Program-made: the position numbers and the translations under genes
The notes under the pieces: generated by a model
What the model was told of the DNA's origin: nothing
The model's database searches: none
Seen by the model: only the letters and a program-made list of their open reading frames with translations
Part shown: piece by piece, positions 21,081 to 32,619 of the stretch
Layout of the letters: every line of letters begins with the position of its first letter
Numbering within the stretch: the stretch's first letter is position 1
Assembly (NCBI RefSeq): GCF_051348905.1
Contig: NC_135238.1
Location: forward strand, 92,565,988-92,629,987
Length of the DNA stretch: 64,000 nt
DNA from: Ranitomeya variabilis
Taxonomy: Eukaryota > Chordata > Amphibia > Anura > Dendrobatidae
Reading direction: 5' to 3'

Positions 21081-22992
21081 TGTTTCCATCATCATCTCAC
21101 AAATTTACCATGGCTACGTCTCTACTGATAGTGCAATTGTGAGATTAAGAGTTTCTTCTGCATAAGAAATGAACCAGTGCTCAAGTTTTAATGCATGTTG
21201 TAAGCATGTGACCCTGTGGCTTAGTTGGTTAAAGCACCTGTCTTGTAAACGTGAGACCCTGAGTTCAAATCTCAGCAGTGCTGTGTTTTCATCATCTCAG
21301 AAACAAACCTCCTATCTTTTCTATCATGCCTACTCTGTATCGTAAGCATGTGGCGCTGTGGCTTAGTTGGTTAAAGCACCTGTCTTGTAAACAGGAGACA
21401 CTGAGTTTGAATCTCAGCAGTTCTTTGTTTCCATCGTCATCTCACAAATTTACCATGGCTACGTCTCTACTGATAGTGCAATTGTGAGATTAAGAGTTTC
21501 TTCTGCATAAGAAATGAACCAGTGCTCAGGTTTTAATACATGTGGTAAGCATGTGACCCTGTGGCTTAGTTGGTTAAGGCGACTGTCTTGTAAACAAGAG
21601 ACACTGAGTTGAAATCTCAGCAGTGCTTTGTTTTCATCATCTCAGAAACAAACTTCCTATCTTTTCAATCATTCCTAATGTTTCCTACTTTTGTCCTTGC
21701 CGTGGCATTCCTTCTATCTGCATATTCTATATCATAAGCATGTGGCACTGTGGCTTAGTTGGTTAAAGCGCCTGTCTTGTAAACAGGAGACCCTGAGTTC
21801 GAATCTCAACAGTGCCTTGTTTCCGTCATCATCTCACAAACTTGCCATGGCTACGTATCTACTGATAGTGCAATTGTGAGATTAAGAGTTTCTTCTGCAT
21901 AAGAAATGAACCAGTGCTCAGGTTTTAATGCATGTGACCCTGTGGCTTAGTTGGTTAAAGCACCTGTCTTGTAAACGTGAGACCCTGAGTTCAAATCTCA
22001 GCAGTGCTTTGTTTTCATCATCTCAGAAACAAACCTCCTATCTTTTCTATCATGCCTACTCAGTATCGTAAGCATGTGGTGCTGTGGCTTAGTTGGTTAA
22101 AGCGCCTGTCTTTTAAACAGGAGACACTGAGTTTGAATCTCAGCAGTTCTTTGTTTCCATCATCATCTCACAAATTTACCATGGCTACGTCTCTACTGAT
22201 AGTGCAATTGTGAGATTAAGAGTTTCTTCTGCATAAGAAATGAACCAGTGCTCAGGTTTTAATACATGTGGTAAGCATGTGACCCTGTGGCTTAGTTGGT
22301 TAAGGCGACTGTCTTGTAAACAAGAGACACTGAGTTGAAATCTCAGCAGTGCTTTGTTTTCATCATCTCAGAAACAAACTTCCTATCTTTTCAATCATTC
22401 CTAATGTTTCCTACTTTTGTCCTTGCCGTGGCATTCCTTTTATCTGCCTATTCTGTATCATAAGCATGTGGCACTGTGGCTTAGTTGGTTAAAGCACCTG
22501 TCTTGTAAACAGGAGACCCTGAGTTCAAATCTCAGCAGTGCTTTGTTTTCATCATCTCAGAAACAAACCTCCTATCTTTTCTATCATGCCTACTCTGTAT
22601 CGTAAGCATGTGGTGCTGTGGCTTAGTTGGTTAAAGCGCCTGTCTTGTAAACAGGAGACACTGAGTTTGAATCTCAGCAGTTCTTTGTTTCCATCATCAT
22701 CTCACAAATTTACCATGGCCACGTCTCTACTGATAGTGCAATTGTGAGATTAAGAGTTTCTTCTGCATAAGAAATGAACCAGTGCTCAGGTTTTAATGCA
22801 TGTGACCCTGTGGCTTAGTTGGTTAAGGCGACTGTCTTGTAAACAAGAGACACTGAGTTGAAATCTCAGCAGTGCTTTGTTTTCATCATCTCAGAAACAA
22901 ACTTCCTATCTTTTCAATCATTTCTAATGTTTCCTACTTTTGTCCTTGCCGTGGCATTGCTTTTATCTGCCTATTCTGTATCATAAGCATGT

Positions 22993-23066
22993 GGCACTGT
23001 GGCTTAGTTGGTTAAAGCACCTGTCTTGTAAACAGGAGACCCTGAGTTCAAATCTCAGCAGTGCCT
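22993..23066 (+). tRNA. tRNA-Thr (TGT), intact, A26 and TTCAAAT T-loop
   Basis: Perfect acceptor, D, anticodon and T stems. The B box reads GTTCAAATC, which still fits GWTCRANNC. Neighbouring copies at 22,470 and 23,385 start the same way but run into different 3' flanks, a sign of crossovers near the tRNA 3' end. Confidence 0.86.
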
Positions 23067-24833
23067 TGTTTCCATCATCATCTCACAAACTTGCCATGGC
23101 TACGTCTCTACTGATAGTGCAATTGTGAGATTAAGAGTTTCTTCTGCATAAGAAATGAACCAGTGCTCAGGTTTTAATACATGTGGTAAGCATGTGACCC
23201 TGTGGCTTAGTTGGTTAAGGCGACTGTCTTGTAAACAAGAGACACTGAGTTGAAATCTCAGCAGTGCTTTGTTTTCATCATCTCAGAAACAAACTTCCTA
23301 TCTTTTCAATCATTCCTAATGTTTCCTACTTTTGTCCTTGCCGTGGCATTCCTTTTATCTGCCTATTCTGTATCATAAGCATGTGGCACTGTGGCTTAGT
23401 TGGTTAAAGCACCTGTCTTGTAAACAGGAGACCCTGAGTTCAAATCTCAGCAGTGCTTTTTTTTCATCATCTCAGAAACAAACCTCCATTCTTTTCTATC
23501 ATGCCTACTCTGTATCGTAAGCATGTGGTGCTGTGGCTTAGTTGGTTAAAGCGCCTGTCTTGTAAACAGGAGACACTGAGTTTGAATCTCAGCAGTTCTT
23601 TGTTTCCATCATCTCAGAAACAAACTTCCTATCTTTGCAATCATTCCTAATGTTTCCTACTTTTGTCCTTGCCGTGGCATTCCTTCTATCTGCATATTCT
23701 ATATCATAAGCATGTGGCACTGTGGCTTAGTTGGTTAAAGCGCCTGTCTTGTAAACAGGAGACTCTGAGTTCGAATCTCAACAGTGCCTTGTTTCCATCA
23801 TCATCTCACAAATTTACCATGGCTACGTCTCTACTGATAGTGCAATTGTGAGATTAAGAGTTTCTTCTGCATAAGAAATGAACCAGTGCTCAGGTTTTAA
23901 TACATGTGGTAAGCATGTGACCCTGTGGCTTAGTTGGTTAAGGCGACTGTCTTGTAAACAAGAGACACTGAGTTGAAATCTCAGCAGTGCTTTGTTTTCA
24001 TCATCTCAGAAACAAACTTCCTATCTTTGCAATCATTCCTAATGTTTCCTACTTTTGTCCTTGCCGTGGCATTCCTTCTATCTGCATATTCTATATCATA
24101 AGCATGTGGCACTGTGGCTTAGTTGGTTAAAGCGCCTGTCTTGTAAACAGGAGACTCTGAGTTCGAATCTCAACAGTGCCTTGTTTCCATCATCATCTCA
24201 CAAACTTGCCATGGCTACGTCTCTACTGATAGTGCAATTGTGAGATTAAGAGTTTCTTCTGCATAAGAAATGAACCAGTGCTCAGGTTTCAATACATGTT
24301 GTAAGCATGTGACCCTGTGGCTTAGTTGGTTAAAGCACCTGTCTTGTAAACGTGAGACCCTGAGTTCAAATCTCAGCAGTGCTTTGTTTTCATCATCTCA
24401 GAAACAAACCTCCTATCTTTTCTATCATGCCTACTCTGTATCGTAAGCATGTGGTGCTGTGGCTTAGTTGGTTAAAGCGCCTGTCTTGTAAACAGGAGAC
24501 ACTGAGTTTGAATCTCAGGAGTTCTTTGTTTCCATCATCATCTCACAAATTTACCATGGCTACGTCTCTACTGATAGTGCAATTGTGAGATTAAGAGTTT
24601 CTTCTGCATAAGAAATGAACCAGTGCTCAGGTTTTAATGCATGTGACCCTGTGGCTTAGTTGGTTAAGGCGACTGTCTTGTAAACAAGAGACACTGAGTT
24701 GAAATCTCAGCAGTGCTTTGTTTTCATCATCTCAGAAACAAACTTCCTATCTTTTCAATCATTCCTAATGTTTCCTACTTTTGTCCTTGCCGTGGCATTC
24801 CTTCTATCTGCATATTCTATATCATAAGCATGT

Positions 24834-24907
24834 GGCACTGTGGCTTAGTTGGTTAAAGCGCCTGTCTTGTAAACAGTAGACCCTGAGTTCGAATCTCAGC
24901 AGTGCCT
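24834..24907 (+). tRNA. tRNA-Thr-like (TGT) with ACAGT anticodon-stem strand (class example)
   Basis: Near-canonical copy in which the outermost anticodon-stem pair is C against T (CCTGT/ACAGT). Acceptor and T arms are perfect. Other copies start at 29,863, 44,235, 46,090, 47,945, 49,800, 52,381, 57,548, 58,666, 61,247 and 63,828. Confidence 0.68.
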
Positions 24908-25841
24908 TGTTTCCATCATTATCTCACAAACTTGCCATGGCTACGTCTCTACTGATAGTGCAATTGTGAGATTAAGAGTTTCTTCTGCATAAGAAATGAA
25001 CCAGTGCTCAGGTTTTAATGCATGTGACCCTGTGGCTTAGTTGGTTAAGGCGACTGTCTTGTAAACAAGAGACACTGAGTTGAAATCTCAGCAGTGCTTT
25101 GTTTTCATCATCTCAGAAACAAACCTCCTATCTTTTCTATCATGCCTACTCTGTATCGTAAGCATGTGGCGCTGTGGCTTAGTTGGTTAAAGCGCCTGTC
25201 TTTTAAACAGGAGACACTGAGTTTGAATCTCAGCAGTTCTTTGTTTCCATCATCATCTCACAAATTTACCATGGCTACGTCTCTACTGATAGTGCAATTG
25301 TGAGATTAAGAGTTTCTTCTGCATAAGAAATGAACCAGTGCTCAGGTTTTAATGCATGTTGTAAGCATGTGACCCTGTGGCTTAGTTGGTTAAAGCACCT
25401 GTCTTGTAAACGTGAGACCCTGAGTTCAAATCTCAGCAGTGCTTTGTTTTCATCATCTCAGAAACAAACCTCCTATCTTTTCTATCATGCCTACTCTGTA
25501 TCGTAAGCATGTGGCGCTGTGGCTTAGTTGGTTAAAGCGCCTGTCTTTTAAACAGGGGACACTGAGTTTGAATCTCAGCAGTTCTTTGTTTCCATCATCA
25601 TCTCACAAATTTACCATGGCTACGTCTCTACTGATAGTGCAATTGTGAGATTAAGAGTTTCTTCTGCATAAGAAATGAACCAGTGCTCAGGTTTTAATAC
25701 ATGTGGTAAGCATGTGACCCTGTGGCTTAGTTGGTTAAGGCGACTGTCTTGTAAACAAGAGACACTGAGTTGAAATCTCAGCAGTGCTTTGTTTTCATCA
25801 TCTCAGAAACAAACTTCCTATCTTTTCAATCATTCCTAATG

Positions 25842-26595
25842 TGTTATGACCCCAATGGCGAGGGTCTCAGAGGAACGTGGAAGTCTGCAGAATACAAAAA
25901 TCCAGCTCATAGGGCAGTGGTAACTGGGTTGACCATATATCTACTCCTAACGCCAACACTAGAAGTAGCCGGGGATCATTCCTACGTTGATTCTAGATGA
26001 CACGCGCCAGCCGGAGAATCTAGCTACCCCTAGTAGAGGAAAACAAAGACCTTTCTTGCCTCCAGAGAAGGGGACCCCAAAGCTGGATAGAAGCCCCCCA
26101 CAAATAATGACGGTGAGGTAAGAGGAAATGACAAACACAGAAATGAACCAGGTTTAGCACAGAGAGGCCCGCTTACTGATAGCAGAATAAAGAAAGGTAA
26201 CTTATATGGTCAACAAAAACCCTATCAAAATCCACACTGGAAATTCAAGAACCCCCGAACCGTCTAACGGTCCGGGGGAGAACACCAGCCCCCTAAAGCT
26301 TCCAGCAAAGGTCAGGATATAGATTTGGAACAAGCTGGACAAAAATACAAAACCAAAACAAATAGCAAAAAGCAAAAGGCAGACTTAGCTGATATAACTG
26401 GAACCAGGATCAGTAGACAAGAGCACAGCAGACTAGCTCTGATAACTACGTTGCCAGGCATTGAACTGAAGGTCCAGGGAGCTTATATAGCAACACCCCT
26501 AACTAACGACCCAGGTGCGGATAAAAGGAAAGACAGAAAAACCAGAGTCAAAAAACTAGTAACCACTAGAGGGAGCAAAAAGCAAATTCACAACA
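25842..26595 (-). repeat. Element A 3' LTR
   Basis: A 754-bp LTR that starts TGTTATGACC and ends CACAACA as written on the + strand. The polypurine tract of the - strand element adjoins it as a C-rich run at about 26,596-26,610. Confidence 0.92.
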
Positions 26596-26606
26596 GTACC
26601 CCCCCC

Positions 26607-28889
26607 TTAGTGAGGGGTCACCGAACCCTCACCACGACCACCAGGGCGATCAGGATGAGCGGCATGAAAGGCACGAACTAAATCGGCCGCATGAACATCA
26701 GAGGCGACCACCCAGGAATTATCCTCCTGACCATAGCCCTTCCACTTGACCAGGTACTGAAGCCTCCGCCTGGAGAGGCGAGAATCCAAGATCTTCTCCA
26801 CCACGTACTCCAACTCGCCCTCAACCAACACCGGAGCAGGAGGCTCAGCAGAAGGAACTACAGGCACAATGTACCGCCGCAACAAGGACCTATGAAATAC
26901 ATTGTGAATAGCAAACGACACAGGAAGATCCAGACGAAAAGATACAGGATTAAGGATTTCCAATATCTTGTAAGGCCCAATAAAACGAGGTTTAAATTTG
27001 GGAGAGGAGACCTTCATAGGAACAAAGCGGGAAGAAAGCCACACCAAATCCCCAACGCGTAGTCGGGGACCCACACCGCGGCGGCGGTTGGCAAAGCGCT
27101 GAGCCTTCTCCTGTGACAACTTCAAGTTGTCCACCACATGATTCCAGATCTGCTGCAACCTATCCACCACAGAATCCACCCCAGGACAGTCAGAAGGCTC
27201 CACATGACCCGAAGAAAAGCGAGGATGGAAACCAGAGTTGCAGAAAAAAGGCGAAACCAAGGTGGCGGAACTAGCCCGATTATTAAGGGCAAACTCAGCC
27301 AACGGCAAGAATGTCACCCAATCGTCCTGATCAGCAGAGACAAAACACCTCAAATAAGCCTCCAAAGTCTGATTGGTTCGCTCCGTCTGTCCATTAGTCT
27401 GAGGATGGAAAGCAGACGAAAACGACAAATCAATGCCCATCCTACTACAAAAGGATCGCCAGAACCTGGAAACGAACTGGGATCCTCTGTCTGACACAAT
27501 ATTCTCAGGGATGCCGTGCAAACGAACCACGTTCTGGAAAAACACAGGAACCAGATCGGAAGAGGAAGGCAGCTTAGGCAAAGGAACCAAATGGACCATC
27601 TTGGAGAAGCGATCACATATCACCCAGATAACGGACATGCCCTGAGATAGCGGAAGATCAGAAATGAAATCCATGGAGATATGTGTCCAAGGTCTCTTCG
27701 GGACAGGCAAGGGCAAGAGCAAACCGCTGGCACGAGAACAGCAAGGCTTAGCTCGAGCACAAGTCCCACAGGACTGCACAAATGACCGCACATCCCTTGA
27801 CAAGGAAGGCCACCAAAAGGACCTGGCCACCAGATCTCTGGTGCCAAAAATTCCCGGGTGACCTGCCAACACCGAGGAATGAACCTCGGAAATGACTCTG
27901 CTGGTCCACTTATCCGGGACAAACAGTCTGTCAGGTGGACAAGACTCAGGCCTATCAGCCTGAAATCTCTGCAACACACGTCGCAGATCCGGAGAAATAG
28001 CTGACAAGATAACTCCATCTTTAAGAATACCAACAGGATCAGCGACTCCAGGAGCATCAGGCACAAAGCTCCTAGAAAGAGCATCGGCCTTCACATTCTT
28101 TGAACCTGGTAAATACGAGACAACAAAATCAAAGCGGGAGAAAAACAATGACCAGCGGGCCTGTCTCGGATTAAGGCGTTTAGCAGACTCGAGATACATC
28201 AGATTTTTGTGATCAGTCAAGACCACCACACGATGCTTAGCACCCTCGAGCCAATGACGCCACTCCTCAAATGCCCATTTCATGGCCAACAACTCCCGAT
28301 TGCCCACATCATAATTTCGCTCGGCAGGCGAAAACTTCCTAGAGAAAAAGGCACAAGGCTTCATAACATTCTTAATGGCTTCAGAAAGGCCATTTCTAAA
28401 ATTAGCGGCCAGTGCACACTCGTTCCAATGTGTCAGCACGGACCATTTCCGAAATTTTTGGCAATACACTTCAGCCTCGTCCTGCCCCTGAGACATAGAC
28501 AGCAAGGCCTTTTCTGCCTGAATCTCAAGATTGGGTTCCTCATAAAGTAAACCGAGTGCCAGAAAAAACGCATCAAGATCAGCCAATGCCGGATCTCCTG
28601 GCGCCAGCGAAAAAGCCCAATCCTGAGGGTCGCCCCGTAAGAACGAAATAACAATTTTTACTTGCTGAGCAGAATCTCCTGATGAACAGGGTCTCAGGGA
28701 CAAAAACAATTTACAATTATTCACGAAATTCCTAAACTTAAACCTGTCTCCGGAAAACAGTTCAGGAATCGGTATTTTAGGTTCTGACCTAGGATTTCTG
28801 ATAACATAGTCTTGTATGCCCTGCACACGAGTAGCCAGCTGGTCCACACTTGTAATCAAGGTCTGGACATTCATGTCTGCAGCAAGCAT
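26607..28889 (-). pseudogene. Element A gag-pol remnant
   Basis: Fossil chromovirus polyprotein. Visible parts are the gag start (around MNVQTLITSVD), RNase H (around LTDHKNL), an integrase zinc finger and catalytic core (SMDFISDLP, IVSDRGSQF), the GPY/F module, and a chromodomain (LVKWKGYGQEDNSW). The coding region is shorter than in relatives B and C and lacks central pol parts, so it cannot serve a full cycle on its own. The start given matches the gag start of element B. Confidence 0.88.
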
Positions 28890-29039
28890 AGCCACTCTGA
28901 GGTAAAGGGGAAGGAGAAAAAAAAAACTCAGAATCTTCTTTCTTATAATCCCTCTTCTGCAATGCATTAAACATTTAATACTGGCCTGGCAAACTGTTAT
29001 GACCCCAATGGCGAGGGTCTCAGAGGAACGTGGAAGTAC

Positions 29040-29794
29040 TGTTATGACCCCAATGGCGAGGGTCTCAGAGGAACGTGGAAGTCTGCAGAATACAAAAATC
29101 CAGCTCATAGGGCAGTGGTAACTGGGTTGACCATATATCTACTCCTAACGCCAACACTAGAAGTAGCCGGGGATCATTCCTACGTTGATTCTAGATGACA
29201 CGCGCCAGCCGGAGAATCTAGCTACCCCTAGTAGAGGAAAACAAAGACCTTTCTTGCCTCCAGAGAAGGGGACCCCAAAGCTGGATAGAAGCCCCCCACA
29301 AATAATGACGGTGAGGTAAGAGGAAATGACAAACACAGAAATGAACCAGGTTTAGCACAGAGAGGCCCGCTTACTGATAGCAGAATAAAGAAAGGTAACT
29401 TATATGGTCAACAAAAACCCTATCAAAATCCACACTGGAAATTCAAGAACCCCCGAACCGTCTAACGGTCCGGGGGGAGAACACCAGCCCCCTAAAGCTT
29501 CCAGCAAAGGTCAGGATATAGATTTGGAACAAGCTGGACAAAAATACAAAACCAAAACAAATAGCAAAAAGCAAAAGGCAGACTTAGCTGATATAACTGG
29601 AACCAGGATCAGTAGACAAGAGCAGAGCAGACTAGCTCTGATAACTACGTTGCCAGGCATTGAACTGAAGGTCCAGGGAGCTTATATAGCAACAACCCTA
29701 ACTAACGACCCAGGTGCGGATAAAAGGAAAGACAGAAAAACCAGAGTCAAAAAACTAGTAACCACTAGAGGGAGCAAAAAGCAAATTCACAACA
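29040..29794 (-). repeat. Element A 5' LTR
   Basis: A 755-bp partner LTR. On the - strand it has a TATATAAG box (29,681-29,688), and exactly 30 nt further begins GCCTGGCAA (29,650-29,658), which is complementary to the presumed primer site at 28,984-28,992. Confidence 0.92.
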
Positions 29795-31503
29795 TAATGT
29801 TTCCTACTTTTGTCCTTGCCGTGGCATTCCTTCTATCTGCATATTCTGTATCATAAGCATGTGGCACTGTGGCTTAGTTGGTTAAAGCGCCTGTCTTGTA
29901 AACAGTAGACCCTGAGTTCGAATCTCAGCAGTGCCTTGTTTCCATCATTATCTCACAAACTTGCCATGGCTACGTCTCTACTGATAGTGCAATTGTGAGA
30001 TTAAGAGTTTCTTCTGCATAAGAAATGAACCAGTGCTCTAGTTTTAATGCATGTGACCCTGTGGCTTAGTTGGTTATGGCGACTGTCTTGTAAACAAGAG
30101 ACACTGAGTTGAAATCTCAGCAGTGCTTTGTTTTCATCATCTCAGAAACAAACTTCCTATCTTTTCAATCATTCCTAATGTTTCCTACTTTTGTCCTTGC
30201 CGTGGCATTCCTTCTATCTGCCTATTCTGTATCATAAGCATGTGGCACTGTGGCTTAGTTGGTTAAAGCGCCTGTCTTGTAAACAAGAGACACTGAGTTG
30301 AAATCTCAGCAGTGCTTTGTTTTCATCATCTCAGAAACAAACTTCCTATCTTTTCAATCATTCCTAATGTTTCCTACTTTTGTCCTTGCCGTGGCATTCC
30401 TTCTATCTGCCTATTCTTTATCATAAGCATGTGGCACTGTGGCTTAGTTGGTTAAAGCGCCTGTCTTGTAAACAGGAGACACTGAGTTTGAATCTCAGCA
30501 GTTCTTTGTTTCCATCATCATCTCACAAATTTACCATGGCTACGTCTCTACTGATAGTGCAATTGTGAGATTAAGAGTTTCTTCTGCATAAGAAATGAAC
30601 CAGTGCTCAGGTTTTAATGCATGTGACCCTGTGGCTTAGTTGGTTAAAGCACCTGTCTTGTAAACGTGAGACCCTGAGTTCAAATCTCAGCAGTGCTTTG
30701 TTTTCATCATCTCAGAAACAAACCTCCTATCTTTTCTATCATGCCTACTCTGTATCGTAAGCATGTGGCGCTGTGGCTTAGTTGGTTAAAGCGCCTGTCT
30801 TTTAAACAGGAGACACTGAGTTTGAATCTCAGCAGTTCTTTGTTTCCATCATCATCTCACAAATTTACCATGGCTACGTCTCTACTGATAGTGCAATTGT
30901 GATATTAAGAGTTTCTTCTGCATAAGAAATGAACCAGTGCTCAGGTTTTAATGCATGTTGTAAGCATGTGACCCTGTGGCTTAGTTGGTTAAAGCACCTG
31001 TCTTGTAAACGTGAGACCCTGAGTTCAAATCTCAGCAGTGCTGTGTTTTCATCATCTCAGAAACAAACCTCCTATCTTTTCTATCATGCCTACTCTGTAT
31101 CGTAAGCATGTGGCGCTGTGGCTTAGTTGGTTAAAGCACCTGTCTTGTAAACAGGAGTCACTGAGTTTGAATCTCAGCAGTTCTTTGTTTCCATCGTCAT
31201 CTCACAAATTTACCATGGCTACGTCTCTACTGATAGTGCAATTGTGAGATTAAGAGTTTCTTCTGCATAAGAAATGAACCAGTGCTCAGGTTTTAATACA
31301 TGTGGTAAGCATGTGACCCTGTGGCTTAGTTGGTTAAGGCGACTGTCTTGTAAACAAGAGACACTGAGTTGAAATCTCAGCAGTGCTTTGCTTTCATCAT
31401 CTCAGAAACAAACTTCCTATCTTTTCAATCATTCCTAATGTTTCCTACTTTTGTCCTTGCCGTGGCATTCCTTCTATCTGCCTATTCTGTATCATAAGCA
31501 TGT

Positions 31504-31577
31504 GGCACTGTGGCTTAGTTGGTTAAAGCACCTGTCTTGTAAACAGGAGACCCTGAGTTCGAATCTCAGCAGTGCCT
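31504..31577 (+). tRNA. tRNA-Thr (TGT), intact, A26
   Basis: A perfect cloverleaf of the 19,181 type. It is the last intact copy before LTR element B, which begins 178 bp further on inside the next tRNA-like copy. Confidence 0.9.
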
Positions 31578-31706
31578 TGTTTCCATCATCATCTCACAAA
31601 CTTGCCATGGCTACGTCTCTACTGATAGTGCAATTGTGAGATTAAGAGTTTCTTCTGCATAAGAAATGAACCAGTGCTCAGGTTTCAATACATGTTGTAA
31701 GCATGT

Positions 31707-31754
31707 GACCCTGTGGCTTAGTTGGTTAAAGCACCTGTCTTGTAAACAGGAGAC
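31707..31754 (+). pseudogene. tRNA-like copy split by element B, 5' part
   Basis: The 5' part of a tRNA-Thr-like copy (anticodon TGT) that ends in the variable loop, where LTR element B is inserted. The 3' part is at 43,159-43,190 (GGAGACCCCGAGTTCG onward). The repeated GGAGAC at 31,749-31,754 and 43,159-43,164 is the target duplication. The 5' part is of the GACCCTG type and the 3' part of the B type, so the target was already chimeric or recombined later. Confidence 0.85.
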
Positions 31755-31860
31755 TGTTGTGAATTTGCTTTTTGCTCCCTCTAGTGGTTACTAGTTTTTT
31801 GACTCTGGTTTTTCTGTCATTCCTTTTATCCGCACCTGGGTCGTTAGTTAGGGGTGTTGC

Positions 31861-31868
31861 TATATAAG
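31861..31868 (+). promoter_or_regulatory. Element B LTR TATA box
   Basis: TATATAAG lies 106 bp into the LTR. A Pol II start about 30 nt downstream would begin the RNA at or next to GCCTGGCAA (31,891-31,899), the segment complementary to the primer site. Confidence 0.7.
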
Positions 31869-32072
31869 CTCCCTGGACCTTCAGTTCAATGCCTGGCAAC
31901 GTAGTTATCAGAGCTAGTCTGCTGTGCTCTTGTCTACTGATCCTGGTTCCAGTTATATCAGCTAAGTCTGCCTTTTGCTTTTTGCTATTTGTTTTGGTTT
32001 TGTATTTTTGTCCAGCTTGTTCCTAATCTATATCCTGACCTTTGCTGGAAGCTCTATGGGGCTGGTGTTCTC

Positions 32073-32099
32073 CCCCCGGACCGTTAGACGGTTCGGGGG
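32073..32099 (+). other. GC-rich hairpin in the R/U5 part of the A/B-family LTR
   Basis: CCCCCGGACCG and CGGTTCGGGGG form an 11-bp stem with one G:T and a 5-nt loop TTAGA. It would lie about 180 nt from the RNA 5' end. The same sequence is in the 3' LTR (near 42,740) and in both LTRs of element A. Its role is unknown; packaging or 3'-end formation are possible. Confidence 0.6.
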
Positions 32100-32509
32100 T
32101 TCTTGAATTTCCAGTGTGGATTTTGATAGGGTTTTTGTTGACCATATAAGTTACCTTTCTTTATTCTGCTATCAGTAAGCGGGCCTCTCTGTGCTAAACC
32201 TGGTTCATTTCTGTGTTTGTCATTTCCTCTTACCTCACCGTCATTATTTGTGGGGGGCTTCTATCCAGCTTTGGGGTCCCCTTCTCTGGAGGCAAGAAAG
32301 GTCTTTGTTTTCCTCTACTAGGGGTAGCTAGATTCTCCGGCTGGCGCGTGTCATCTAGAATCAACGTAGGAATGATCCCCGGCTACTTCTAGTGTTGGCG
32401 TTAGGAGTAGATATATGGTCAACCCAGTTACCACTGCCCTATGAGCTGGATTTTTGTATTCTGCAGACTTCCACGTTCCGCTGAGACCCTCGCCATTGGG
32501 GTCATAACA

Positions 32510-32522
32510 GTTTGCCAGGCCA
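32510..32522 (+). promoter_or_regulatory. Element B self-primer binding site
   Basis: Right after the 5' LTR, 32,512-32,520 reads TTGCCAGGC, perfectly complementary to GCCTGGCAA at 31,891-31,899. No TGG typical of a tRNA primer site follows the LTR. This is the layout of Tf1- and Sushi-type elements, whose own RNA 5' end primes reverse transcription. Confidence 0.72.
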
Positions 32523-32619
32523 GTATTAAATGTTTAATGCATTGCAGAAGAGGGATTATAAGAAAGAAGATTCTGAGTTTTTTTTTTTTTTTCTTCTTCC
32601 CCTTTACCTCAGAGTGGCT

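Larger units (their letters stand above)
12139..25841 (+). repeat. tRNA-Thr tandem array, middle block
   Basis: Continuation of the array between the MITE and LTR element A. It contains the intact Thr copies at 18,218, 19,181 and 22,993, seven AGT copies, and the first TTT copies (from 21,007). Monomer order changes often. Two nested periods stand out: 572 bp (14,811/15,383 and 17,074/17,646/18,218) and 2,833 bp (about 15,575-17,376 matching about 18,408-20,209). From about 21.7 kb a spacer variant TCTGCATATTCTATATC appears and becomes the common form to the right. Confidence 0.92.
25842..29794 (-). mobile_element. Chromovirus (Ty3/Gypsy) LTR element A, short broken copy
   Basis: An LTR element on the - strand in the spacer of an array monomer, with a 5-bp target duplication TAATG (25,837-25,841 and 29,795-29,799). 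Flanking LTRs are 25,842-26,595 and 29,040-29,794. It belongs to the same family as element B. Recognisable parts, in sense order, are gag, RNase H, integrase and chromodomain; protease and reverse transcriptase are not seen, so it is broken. The LTR pair differs by about two substitutions and one single-base length change by eye, pointing to a young insertion. A 45-bp partial copy of the LTR edge lies at 28,995-29,039. Confidence 0.93.
29795..31754 (+). repeat. tRNA-Thr tandem array, short block between elements A and B
   Basis: About ten tRNA-like copies, including the intact Thr copy at 31,504, a TTT copy at 30,767, and the ACAGT-stem copy at 29,863. Monomer order resembles that around 20.9-21.5 kb: TTT copy, short spacer, then GGCGCTG copy, including the rare CTGTGTTTTCATC spacer change near 31,041 and 21,280. 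Confidence 0.9.
31755..32509 (+). repeat. Element B 5' LTR
   Basis: A 755-bp LTR with TG...CA ends, starting TGTTGTGAATTTGC and ending GGGGTCATAACA. It holds a TATA box at 31,861-31,868 and a GC-rich hairpin at 32,073-32,099. Confidence 0.94.

Noticed and set aside
26325-26681. Open frame of 118 codons across the LTR of element A
   Set aside because: It lies within the LTR and resembles no known protein; the LTR is regulatory sequence here.
27138-27494. Open frames opposite to gag-pol in elements A, B and C
   Set aside because: They are antisense shadows of the polyprotein and recur at the same places in each copy.
32510-32530. tRNA primer site after the element B LTR
   Set aside because: No TGG-starting stretch complementary to a tRNA 3' end is present; the self-complementary segment explains the site better.
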